From Piscirickettsiaceae bacterium (lineage in GTDB: Bacteria; Pseudomonadota; Gammaproteobacteria; Methylococcales; Cycloclasticaceae): a stretch of 18,494 nucleotides of DNA. A program made the translations under genes and the position numbers. The stretch's first letter is position 1. Each line of letters opens with the position of its first letter. This document shows positions 7,440 to 14,044 of the stretch, piece after piece. The stretch is taken from contig NVSW01000057.1 in the NCBI GenBank assembly GCA_002401365.1, forward strand, positions 1 to 18,494. The letters are read 5' to 3'. The notes under the pieces are model-generated. The model was not told the DNA's origin and did not search any database. It saw only the letters and a program-made list of their open reading frames with translations.

Positions 7440-8357
7440 ATGAGCCTTTCAAATATTCAAGTTGATACCTACGCAGACTTTCATGGTTTGGCAGAACTGC
7501 GTGCTAAAGCGGGTGGAGATAGTGCGAGTGAACAACAGGCGCTTAATGAGGCAGCTAGACAGTTTGAAAGTATTTTTATGAAAATGATGTTGAAAAGCAT
7601 GCGCGATACAGTGCCAGAGTCCGATCTTATCAATAATGATAAAACGCGATTTTATCAATCTATGTACGACGACCAAATATCACTGGATTTAACCAAGCGC
7701 GGTAATTTAGGGCTCGCCAAGATGATTGTTCAGCAATTAGGCGGCGTTGCCAACTCTGATTCGCTTAAAGAGGGCAAAAAATTAGCTGATTATAGAGGTG
7801 TTTCGGCGATACATAAAAAGCATGTGGTTAATATTAAAGCAACGTCTAACATAAACTCACCAGAAGAATTTATAAATAAATTATGGGCTTATGCACAATC
7901 GGCCGCTGAAAAACTAGGCGTGAATCCCAACGTGTTGTTAGCACAATCTGCGCTGGAGTCAGGTTGGGGTAAACACGTTATATCTACGCGCTCTGGGGAA
8001 AGTAGCCATAACTTGTTTGGTATTAAAGCGTCCCATAGTTGGCAGGGCAAAACAGTAGCCGTACCAACGGTTGAATACGAAAATGACGTTGCGGTAAAAC
8101 AGTTGGCTAAATTTCGTGTTTATGAGAATTATCAAGAAAGTTTCAACGATTATGTGCAGTTTTTAAAACAGAACCCTCGTTATCAAGCAGCACTATCACA
8201 GGTTGATTCAAATGAGGAATTTATCAAAGGGTTACAAAAAGCTGGTTATGCAACCGATCCGGCCTATGCTAAAAAGATTATTGCAATTTTAAATAGTGGC
8301 AAGTTATCTTCATTGACAACTCAAAATGAAAAACTTACTACAGAATCAGCAGCTTAA
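7440..8357 (+). CDS. flgJ: FlgJ: rod-binding cap domain fused to peptidoglycan hydrolase
   Basis: FlgJ, 305 residues, is the two-domain gammaproteobacterial type. Residues about 30-100 (ALNEAARQFESIFMKMMLKS, then GNLGLAKMIVQQL) form the rod-binding/rod-cap domain. Residues about 140-290 form the glucosaminidase-fold hydrolase that opens peptidoglycan for the rod. The catalytic glutamate is probably E173 in LLAQSALESGWGKH, with NLFGIKA and the later QNPRYQAAL and AGYATDPAYAKKI motifs also present. The ATG directly abuts the flgI stop (TAAATG) and lacks a Shine-Dalgarno, so translation probably depends on coupling to flgI. Its last codons overlap a likely sigma-28 promoter for flgK. Confidence 0.97.
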   Translation: MSLSNIQVDTYADFHGLAELRAKAGGDSASEQQALNEAARQFESIFMKMMLKSMRDTVPESDLINNDKTRFYQSMYDDQISLDLTKRGNLGLAKMIVQQLGGVANSDSLKEGKKLADYRGVSAIHKKHVVNIKATSNINSPEEFINKLWAYAQSAAEKLGVNPNVLLAQSALESGWGKHVISTRSGESSHNLFGIKASHSWQGKTVAVPTVEYENDVAVKQLAKFRVYENYQESFNDYVQFLKQNPRYQAALSQVDSNEEFIKGLQKAGYATDPAYAKKIIAILNSGKLSSLTTQNEKLTTESAA

Positions 8358-8365
8358 GCCGATAC
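8339..8365 (+). promoter_or_regulatory. Probable sigma-28 promoter for flgKL
   Basis: TACAGAAT (8339-8346), 11 nt, then GCCGATAC (8358-8365). The -10 matches the enterobacterial FliA consensus GCCGATAA at 7 of 8 positions and is identical to the -10 before the flagellin gene here. The -35 matches TAAAGTTT at 5 of 8. The spacer is exactly 11 nt. The -35 lies inside the end of flgJ, and the -10 starts right after the flgJ stop. Initiation would fall near 8372. In Salmonella flgKL also has a sigma-28 promoter, which supports the reading. Confidence 0.6.
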
Positions 8366-8384
8366 AGTGAACAGGGATATACAG

Positions 8385-8423
8385 ATGAAACAAACAAAAG
8401 AACGTAAATATCATGGCCGGTGA
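8385..8423 (+). CDS. Possible 12-residue leader peptide overlapping the flgK start
   Basis: ATG at 8385, preceded by AGGGA (8373-8377) at a 7 nt spacing, opens MKQTKERKYHGR and stops at TGA 8421-8423, overlapping the first codons of flgK. flgK itself has no clear Shine-Dalgarno before its ATG at 8413. The peptide is strongly basic. It could couple translation to flgK, or it could be accidental. I do not know a family for it. Confidence 0.25.
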   Translation: MKQTKERKYHGR

Positions 8424-10329
8424 TCTGCTGTTAACTGGCTTGTCGGGGTTGACTGCATTCAGAAATGTACTGAACACGACCGCTCATAATATCGCTAATG
8501 TTAATACCGATGGGTATAGCCGCCAGCGTGTAGAGTTGGATGCGCGAGACCCACAGTTATCTGGTTCTGGTTATGTTGGCAGAGGTGTGAACAGCGGCAA
8601 TATCAGTCGTTTGTATGATCAGTTTTTGAGCGTACAGTTTCGTAATAGTAGTTCTGCAGCAACAGAGTTAGATGCATACTTTAACTTTGCATCACAAGTT
8701 GACAATGTTTTAGCGAATCAAAATATCGGTTTAAGTACCGCCTTGCAAGATTTTTTTAACGCAGTACAAGGTGTTGCCGATGACCCAACATCAATTCCAG
8801 CACGGCAGGTGCTATTAACGGAGGGTGAGGTTTTAGAAAATCGCTTTAATACCTTAGATAATTTATTTAGCGATCTATCCGCACAAGTAAACAGTAATGT
8901 GCAAGGCGCTTTGTCGGATGTTAATAATCTTGCCGAAGGTATCGCCACATTGAACCAACAAATTGTTGTTTCATCTGCTGGGGGTAATGGCGCAGCACCT
9001 AATGATTTACTGGACGCGCGAGATAAACTTATTGATGATCTGTCTAAGCTGGTTAATGTGAGTACGAATACTCAAGAGAATGGAGCGATAAATATCTTTA
9101 TTGGTAGTGGCCAGTCGCTGGTGCTTGGCTCTAACTTTAATACCTTGGGAACGCAGCCAAGCGGCTTTGACCCTGGCGCTGTAGATATCGTATTTCAGCA
9201 ACCCGCCGGCAATGTGATTGTTACCAAGTTTATGACAGGTGGAAGGCTAGGCGGCGCGATACGCTTTAGAAATGAAGTGCTAGATCCAGCGATTAACACC
9301 TTGGGCCAAGTGGCCGTGACGTTAGCGTTTGCTGTTAATGAACAACATAAAAATGGTATAGATTTAAATGGGAATCAAGGGCTAAATTTCTTTTCTGACC
9401 TACAAGTAGGTGTTGTTAATATAGCTGGGTCAGGGTCGTTAAACATAAGTTTCGCTAATACAGCAGGCTTAACAAGCAGTGATTATTCACTAACAACAGA
9501 TGCCACAAATACAAATTACACAATAAGGCGTTTGTCAGATAATACGGTATTTACTGGGCTTGTGTCATCTGGTTCGGTAACCCAAGACGGTTTAACGTTT
9601 GACTTAACTGGGTTGGCTGCAAATGCTGATTTTCGGGTGCGGCCTACACGAAGTGCGGCTGGTCAGTTCTCAGTTGTTATTAACGCGGCGGATGAAATTG
9701 CTGCTGCGTTGCCTGTTGTTAGTTCAATACCAATAACAAATACCGGCTCTGGGCAGTTAAATAATATTTCAATTAATGGATTGTTAACGAATACATTGCC
9801 TCCTGGCGTTAGCTTAACGTACGACAATAGTGCGCCTCCAAGATACATTGTTGCAGGCGCAACAGGTGGTCCATTGGCCTATGACCCTAGCGTAAATAAT
9901 GGTGACAGTTATACAGTTAATGTGGCTGGTTTTGGAGACATTAGTTTCACCTTATCGGGGCAACCTGCAAATACAGATGTTATTACACTGTCTGATAATG
10001 CGGGTGGTGTAGGAGATAATAGAAATGCAAACCTATTATCGAGCTTACAAACGGCATTAACCTTGTCCGGTGGTAGTGCTACATTCCAAGATGTATATGG
10101 TCAAATTGTTGCCGACGTTGGCCGACGTGCCCAATCAGCTGAGTCAAACCGAGCAGCGCAACAAGGTTTGCTAAACCAAACCATTGCAGCCAAAGATTCA
10201 GTCAGCGGGGTGAACTTGGATGAAGAAGCCGCAGATTTGATTCGTTTCCAGCAAGCGTACCAAGCAGCCAGCCAGGTGGTGCTAACCTCACGTACCATTT
10301 TTGATACCCTATTAGGAGCATTCAGATAA
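8413..10329 (+). CDS. flgK: Hook-filament junction protein FlgK (HAP1)
   Basis: FlgK, 638 residues, is the first of two junction proteins between hook and filament. The N-terminus (GLSGLTAFRNVLNTTAHNIA, then NVNTDGYSRQRVELDA) and C-terminus (SGVNLDEEAADLIRFQQAYQ, then AASQVVLTSRTIFDTLLGAF) are diagnostic. The FlgK coil SSAATELDAYFNFASQVD and the DLLDARDKLIDDLSKLVNVS helix lie in between. The central part (about residues 300-560) is a variable beta-rich insertion, with blocks of Ser/Thr/Asn and repeated small beta motifs, placing it in the upper size range. The start is fixed by similarity of the first residues to FlgK rather than by a Shine-Dalgarno, which is missing. Its stop overlaps the flgL start. 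Confidence 0.96.
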   Translation: MAGDLLLTGLSGLTAFRNVLNTTAHNIANVNTDGYSRQRVELDARDPQLSGSGYVGRGVNSGNISRLYDQFLSVQFRNSSSAATELDAYFNFASQVDNVLANQNIGLSTALQDFFNAVQGVADDPTSIPARQVLLTEGEVLENRFNTLDNLFSDLSAQVNSNVQGALSDVNNLAEGIATLNQQIVVSSAGGNGAAPNDLLDARDKLIDDLSKLVNVSTNTQENGAINIFIGSGQSLVLGSNFNTLGTQPSGFDPGAVDIVFQQPAGNVIVTKFMTGGRLGGAIRFRNEVLDPAINTLGQVAVTLAFAVNEQHKNGIDLNGNQGLNFFSDLQVGVVNIAGSGSLNISFANTAGLTSSDYSLTTDATNTNYTIRRLSDNTVFTGLVSSGSVTQDGLTFDLTGLAANADFRVRPTRSAAGQFSVVINAADEIAAALPVVSSIPITNTGSGQLNNISINGLLTNTLPPGVSLTYDNSAPPRYIVAGATGGPLAYDPSVNNGDSYTVNVAGFGDISFTLSGQPANTDVITLSDNAGGVGDNRNANLLSSLQTALTLSGGSATFQDVYGQIVADVGRRAQSAESNRAAQQGLLNQTIAAKDSVSGVNLDEEAADLIRFQQAYQAASQVVLTSRTIFDTLLGAFR

Positions 10330-11561
10330 TGGTCGATAGAATTTCCACGAGCTTGTCGCAACAACTGGGCATTAGCGCGGTTATACTTCAACAAGCTAGG
10401 CTTAGTGAGTTACAGCAACAAATTTCCCTTGGTAAGAGGATTTTAACACCGTCAGATGACCCGGCTGGTGCAGTGCAGATATTGGATATTAATCAATCGT
10501 TGAGTCGATTAGATCAATTTCAAAGCAATTTAAACTATGCCCAAAATAGGTTGGCCTTATCAGATGGAACACTACAAAGCGTTACTAACAGCTTACAACG
10601 TGTAAGAGAGCTAGCAGTACAGGGTTTTAACGATACAAATTCACCATCAGATAAAGCGTCAATAGCACAAGAAATGTTTCAGCGTTTAGATGAAATTGTT
10701 GCGTTAGCCAATACAAAAGACGGTAACGGAGATTATTTATATGCTGGGTTTAAAAGCCAAACTCAACCTTTCACAGGTAATGCTGCATCCGGTAGTTTTG
10801 CGTATCAAGGTGACCAAGGCCAGCGGCTCATCCAAATAGGCGAGGGAAGAACGGTAGCAGATGGGAACTCTGGTGCTGAAATATTTTTTGAGATAAAAGA
10901 TAAAGATGGTAACCAAGAAGATATGTTTTCTACGCTATATAATTTAGCAACAGATTTATCAAGTGACCGGCCTGCTTTAGAAGAGGCCGTAATTACGACG
11001 GCCACCCAGCCGACAATTGGTGATACAGTTGACATAAATGGGCTGACATATGAGTTTGGAAGTTCGATTGTGCCGGGCAGTATTTTAGTTGCAATTGGTG
11101 GTACGACAGATATTACATCCAGCAATTTAGGCTTTGCGATCAATACGCAACAAGGCTTAGCCAATACAGATGTAACGGCCACAGTCTCGGGTAGTAATTT
11201 AACATTGGTTGCCGATACTGAAGGGGTAGGCAGCATCAATTTTATAGACGGAACAAGTGGTGATTTGTCTATTACAAGTGGACCTTCTGTTCCTTTGTTT
11301 GACCACTTGGATCAAATCGATACAGCAATCAACCGCATTCTGGATGTACGTTCACAAATTGGTGGAAGGCTAAATGTCGTTGACAGCCAAAATGAAATAA
11401 ACCAAGACTTTAAATTGGCAATACAAGAAACCAAATCTCAAGTAGAAGACTTAGACTTGGCAGCAGCCATCAGCGAATTTAATATACAGATTGCGGCTTT
11501 ACAAGCAGCCCAACAGGCCTTTATACGCGTACAAGGGTTATCGTTATTCAATCTGTTATAA
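10329..11561 (+). CDS. flgL: Hook-filament junction protein FlgL (HAP3)
   Basis: FlgL, 410 residues, is the second junction protein, adapting FlgK to the flagellin filament. It is flagellin-like at both ends. The N-terminus reads RISTSLSQQLGISAVILQQA and then LSELQQQISLGKRILTPSDD with PAGA; LQRVRELAVQGFNDTNSPSD follows. The C-terminus has DLDLAAAISEFNIQIAALQA and ends VQGLSLFNLL. Around residues 220-325 there is an insert (GDTVDINGLTYEFG, then TVSGSNLTLVAD) that looks like a Flagellin_IN-type beta motif, making it longer than the roughly 300-residue enterobacterial FlgL. The start codon overlaps the flgK stop (TAATG), so the two are translationally coupled. Confidence 0.96.
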   Translation: MVDRISTSLSQQLGISAVILQQARLSELQQQISLGKRILTPSDDPAGAVQILDINQSLSRLDQFQSNLNYAQNRLALSDGTLQSVTNSLQRVRELAVQGFNDTNSPSDKASIAQEMFQRLDEIVALANTKDGNGDYLYAGFKSQTQPFTGNAASGSFAYQGDQGQRLIQIGEGRTVADGNSGAEIFFEIKDKDGNQEDMFSTLYNLATDLSSDRPALEEAVITTATQPTIGDTVDINGLTYEFGSSIVPGSILVAIGGTTDITSSNLGFAINTQQGLANTDVTATVSGSNLTLVADTEGVGSINFIDGTSGDLSITSGPSVPLFDHLDQIDTAINRILDVRSQIGGRLNVVDSQNEINQDFKLAIQETKSQVEDLDLAAAISEFNIQIAALQAAQQAFIRVQGLSLFNLL

Positions 11562-11591
11562 GCCTAAACAGATTAATACAAATTTGAACCA

Positions 11592-11613
11592 CATCACACT
11601 TTTTAGAGTGATG
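11592..11613 (+). terminator. Imperfect hairpin after flgL, possible terminator
   Basis: CATCACACT (11592-11600), a TTTT loop and AGAGTGATG (11605-11613) pair over 6 bp, one A-A mismatch, then 2 bp. It stands 30 bp after the flgL stop and just before the flagellin promoter, where a terminator would be expected. There is no clear T-run after the hairpin, so intrinsic termination would be weak. It could be a processing or roadblock structure instead. Confidence 0.35.
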
Positions 11614-11634
11614 AAAGATTTCTTAACTTCTACC

Positions 11635-11661
11635 TAAAGATTTTATTCTCCTAGCCGATAC
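11635..11661 (+). promoter_or_regulatory. Sigma-28 (FliA) promoter for flagellin
   Basis: TAAAGATT (11635-11642), an 11 nt spacer, then GCCGATAC (11654-11661). This is near-perfect against the TAAAGTTT-N11-GCCGATAA FliA consensus. It lies about 95 bp before the flagellin ATG, so initiation near 11668 gives a leader of nearly 90 nt. No competing sigma-70 or sigma-54 site stands out in the gap. Confidence 0.88.
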
Positions 11662-11668
11662 ATAACTC

Positions 11669-11750
11669 GGAGGCGGTGAATATCTAGCAACATTTAAAGA
11701 TATATCCGTCATGTTTAGAAAATAAGTAAGCAATCGCTTACAAAGGAGCT
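11669..11750 (+). promoter_or_regulatory. Structured flagellin leader with GGA motifs
   Basis: The inferred mRNA leader has a GGA near its 5' end (11669-11671) and another within the Shine-Dalgarno (ACAAAGGAG, ending 11748). A 6-bp hairpin, GTAAGC-AATC-GCTTAC (11726-11741), ends immediately before the AAAGGAG. A four-codon ORF, ATG TTT AGA AAA TAA (11711-11725), lies just upstream. Paired GGA sites, one over the Shine-Dalgarno, resemble CsrA-regulated flagellin leaders such as Bacillus hag. The motifs are seen; regulation is inferred. Confidence 0.4.
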
Positions 11751-11755
11751 ATAAA

Positions 11756-13531
11756 ATGCCTCAAATTATTAATACTAATATTGCGTCTTTAACGGCACAA
11801 AGAAATCTGAATACATCTCAGAATGCTTTGAATACGTCGTTACAAAGACTTTCATCCGGTTTACGTATCAACAGCGCGAAAGACGATGCTGCCGGCCTTG
11901 CGATTTCAGAGCGTTTTACCACACAAATCCGTGGTTTAAACCAAGCACAACGAAATTCAAATGATGGTATCTCACTAGCTCAAACAGCTGAAGGTGATTT
12001 AGCTCAAATTACTAATAACTTACAACGTATTCGTGAGTTGGCAGTACAATCAGCGAATGCCACCAACTCAACATCAGATCGTGCAGCGCTTCAACAAGAG
12101 GTGTCAGAACTGATTGCTGAGATTGATCGTGTTGCAACAACGAGTTCATTTAACGGCGTTAGTCTTTTAGATGGTAGTTTCGCAAGTCAACAATTCCAAG
12201 TGGGTGCGAACGCAGGCGAAACGGTTAGCATTAACTCAATTTCAAGTGCACGTACGTTTTCATTAGGCCAAACCAACGGTGTAACGATTGCTAACACAAC
12301 TGCTGTAGTGGGCGATGTTGCTGCGGGCACGTTAACGATTAACGGCAATACACTGGGCGCAGTAGATGGTGATGCAGCGGCTCTTGCTGCAGCTATTTCA
12401 GCATCTGATGGTAACCTAACAGCAACCGCTGCTTCTAATGTTCAAACAGCCATTGCATTTACTGATGTTGTTGGTACTGCTTCTGCAGCTGCAACAATAA
12501 ATGCTACTGCTGTAGGTGGAGCATTTACGACGCAAGTGTCTTCCGCTGCTGCTGAAACAACCAGTCTTACAGTAGGTGGCATAACTGCTTACACTCAAAC
12601 ATCTGCAGCTGGGGCTGAAAGCTTTACTGCTGCTAATGCCGATGTTCAGTTACTAGCAAATACAGCGGCGATTAATACAGCTGGCTTTACCATTGCGGGT
12701 ACTATCGCGGGTGGTGACCTTATATTCTCACGTGTAGATGGCGCTTCTTTTGATATTGTTTCAACAGAAGGTTTTGCAACAACAACGGGTGGTTTTGCAG
12801 GTGCTGATTTTGCTGGGGGTACGAACACAGTTAATAACGGTAGTATAGCCGTTGCAGCTGTTGCACCTGATTACTCATTAACACTTGGTGGTTCAACGAT
12901 AGATCTAACCGCTGCTGCGTCAGATGGCACGATCACGGCGACAGAAGTTGCAGCATTAATTAATGCGGTAGATGGTTTTGTAGCATCAGCTTCAGGTGCA
13001 ACCCTTGATATCACCGCAGCAGACGGCAGAAACATCGCCTTAGTTGAAAGTGGTGCAGGTGCAGCAGCCACAGGTTTTGCAGCACTATCAACTACATTCC
13101 GTAGTGTTGTAGATACTATTACCTCCGCTAATGAAGATTTAGTTATCTCAGGTGCTGGTGCTGCACAAGCTGGCTTAACAGCGGGCACTACAGCTGCTTC
13201 AGCTACATTAATTGGTACTACTATTGCTGACACAACCGTTGCTACTGTAGATGGTGCTAATGCTACGATTCTCGCTGTTGATAGTGCGTTAACAACTATT
13301 AATAGTTCTCGTGCTTCTTTAGGTGCTATTCAAAACCGTTTTGAATCGGTAGTGTCCAGCATCCAAACTACAACTGAGAATTTATCAGCTGCGCGTAGTC
13401 GTATTCGTGATGCCGATTTTGCTGAAGAAACTGCTGCTTTAACTAGAGCACAAATTCTTCAACAGGCCGGTATTTCTATTTTGTCGCAAGCTAACGCGTT
13501 GCCTCAAAACGTATTGGCTTTATTACAATAA
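11756..13531 (+). CDS. fliC: Flagellin, large form (filament subunit)
   Basis: Flagellin, 591 residues, is the filament subunit exported through the flagellar type III apparatus. The N-terminal D0/D1 (about 1-165) begins MPQIINTNIASLTAQRNLNT and contains SSGLRINSAKDDAAGLAISE and LQRIRELAVQ (89-98), the region that TLR5 recognises in beta- and gammaproteobacterial flagellins. The C-terminal D1/D0 (about 508-591) contains RSRIRDADFAEETAALTRAQ and ends ALPQNVLALLQ. The central ~340 residues are Ala/Thr/Gly-rich and low in complexity. They contain small beta motifs resembling Flagellin_IN repeats, and I saw no cysteine. The ATG follows AAAGGAG. The symbol is by position and homology; a polar system might call it flaA or fliC. 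Confidence 0.96.
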   Translation: MPQIINTNIASLTAQRNLNTSQNALNTSLQRLSSGLRINSAKDDAAGLAISERFTTQIRGLNQAQRNSNDGISLAQTAEGDLAQITNNLQRIRELAVQSANATNSTSDRAALQQEVSELIAEIDRVATTSSFNGVSLLDGSFASQQFQVGANAGETVSINSISSARTFSLGQTNGVTIANTTAVVGDVAAGTLTINGNTLGAVDGDAAALAAAISASDGNLTATAASNVQTAIAFTDVVGTASAAATINATAVGGAFTTQVSSAAAETTSLTVGGITAYTQTSAAGAESFTAANADVQLLANTAAINTAGFTIAGTIAGGDLIFSRVDGASFDIVSTEGFATTTGGFAGADFAGGTNTVNNGSIAVAAVAPDYSLTLGGSTIDLTAAASDGTITATEVAALINAVDGFVASASGATLDITAADGRNIALVESGAGAAATGFAALSTTFRSVVDTITSANEDLVISGAGAAQAGLTAGTTAASATLIGTTIADTTVATVDGANATILAVDSALTTINSSRASLGAIQNRFESVVSSIQTTTENLSAARSRIRDADFAEETAALTRAQILQQAGISILSQANALPQNVLALLQ

Positions 13532-13544
13532 ACCGCTAGGCATG

Positions 13545-13572
13545 CCGACTCTGACCATAAGGTTAGAGTCGG
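13545..13572 (+). terminator. 12-bp hairpin between flagellin and flaG (terminator or attenuator)
   Basis: CCGACTCTGACC (13545-13556), loop ATAA, GGTTAGAGTCGG (13561-13572). The arms pair over 12 bp with one G-U wobble. It lies just after the flagellin stop. No uridine run follows (the next bases are TTAACCTT), so it may be a partial terminator or a 3' stabilising stem for the abundant flagellin mRNA, allowing low read-through into flaG. Confidence 0.65.
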
Positions 13573-13593
13573 TTAACCTTAACGGAGAATAAT

Positions 13594-13989
13594 ATGGAAA
13601 CAACTAATTTAGTTAATACAGTCGTTAAGGCGTTAGCGCCTAAACCTACTGTATCCGTATCTCATAGCTCAGATAATCAGGCAACCTCTAGTCCAACCGG
13701 CAATGTTCTGCCGGAACGGGTAGAAGTAGATAGACATGTTAACTCTCAAGAGCTTCGTGAAACCGTATCAAATTTGAATGAGTTTGTACAAAATATTCAA
13801 CGGGGTATCCAGTTTAGTGTGCATGAAGAAACAGGGCGAACTGTTATCACCGTAACAGATAAAGAAACAGGTGAAGAGATTCGTACGTTCCCGTCAGAAG
13901 AGGTGTTGGCAATAGCGAAATTCATTGCAGAAACAAAAGCACAACACAGTGATATGTCTAAAGGTATTGTTTTTAACCAAAGTGCATAA
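13594..13989 (+). CDS. flaG: FlaG family protein
   Basis: This 131-residue protein belongs to the FlaG family, found next to flagellin and fliD in polar flagellar loci and linked to filament length; its exact role is not settled. The first ~60 residues are Ser/Pro/Thr-rich and poorly conserved. The FlaG domain (about residues 65-125) contains GIQFSVHEETGRTVITVTD, then KETGEEIRTFPSEEVLAIAK, which are diagnostic. The start follows ACGGAG. I see no separate promoter between the flagellin hairpin and flaG, so it is probably expressed by read-through from the sigma-28 promoter. Confidence 0.93.
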   Translation: METTNLVNTVVKALAPKPTVSVSHSSDNQATSSPTGNVLPERVEVDRHVNSQELRETVSNLNEFVQNIQRGIQFSVHEETGRTVITVTDKETGEEIRTFPSEEVLAIAKFIAETKAQHSDMSKGIVFNQSA

Positions 13990-13990
13990 T

Positions 13991-14007
13991 GGGCTTAAAT
14001 CTTGCAT
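13991..14007 (+). promoter_or_regulatory. Probable sigma-54 promoter for fliDST
   Basis: GGGCTTAAATCTTGCAT has GG (13992-13993) and GC (14004-14005) with 10 nt between them and a consensus TTGCA at -12. It begins right after the flaG stop and lies about 40 bp before the fliD start. fliD operons of polar flagellates such as Pseudomonas aeruginosa are sigma-54-dependent, which fits. A TATAAT at 14028-14033 lacks a -35 at proper spacing. Confidence 0.6.
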
Positions 14008-14044
14008 ATTGTCTTTTAGGCAAAACGTATAATAAGGGTTAATT

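Noticed and set aside
12416..12598. Antisense ORFs on the minus strand of flagellin, flgI, fliD and flgL
   Set aside because: They are long only because of the codon composition of the sense gene, have no ribosome sites and encode low-complexity peptides.
12250..13280. Alanine/threonine-codon runs as a DNA tandem repeat or CRISPR-like array
   Set aside because: No regular repeat period is visible by eye; the pattern follows the reading frame and amino acid composition of flagellin.
14028..14033. TATAAT as a sigma-70 promoter for fliD
   Set aside because: TTGCAT is 20 nt away and TTGTCT 13 nt away, so no -35 has acceptable spacing; the sigma-54 site just upstream is a better fit.
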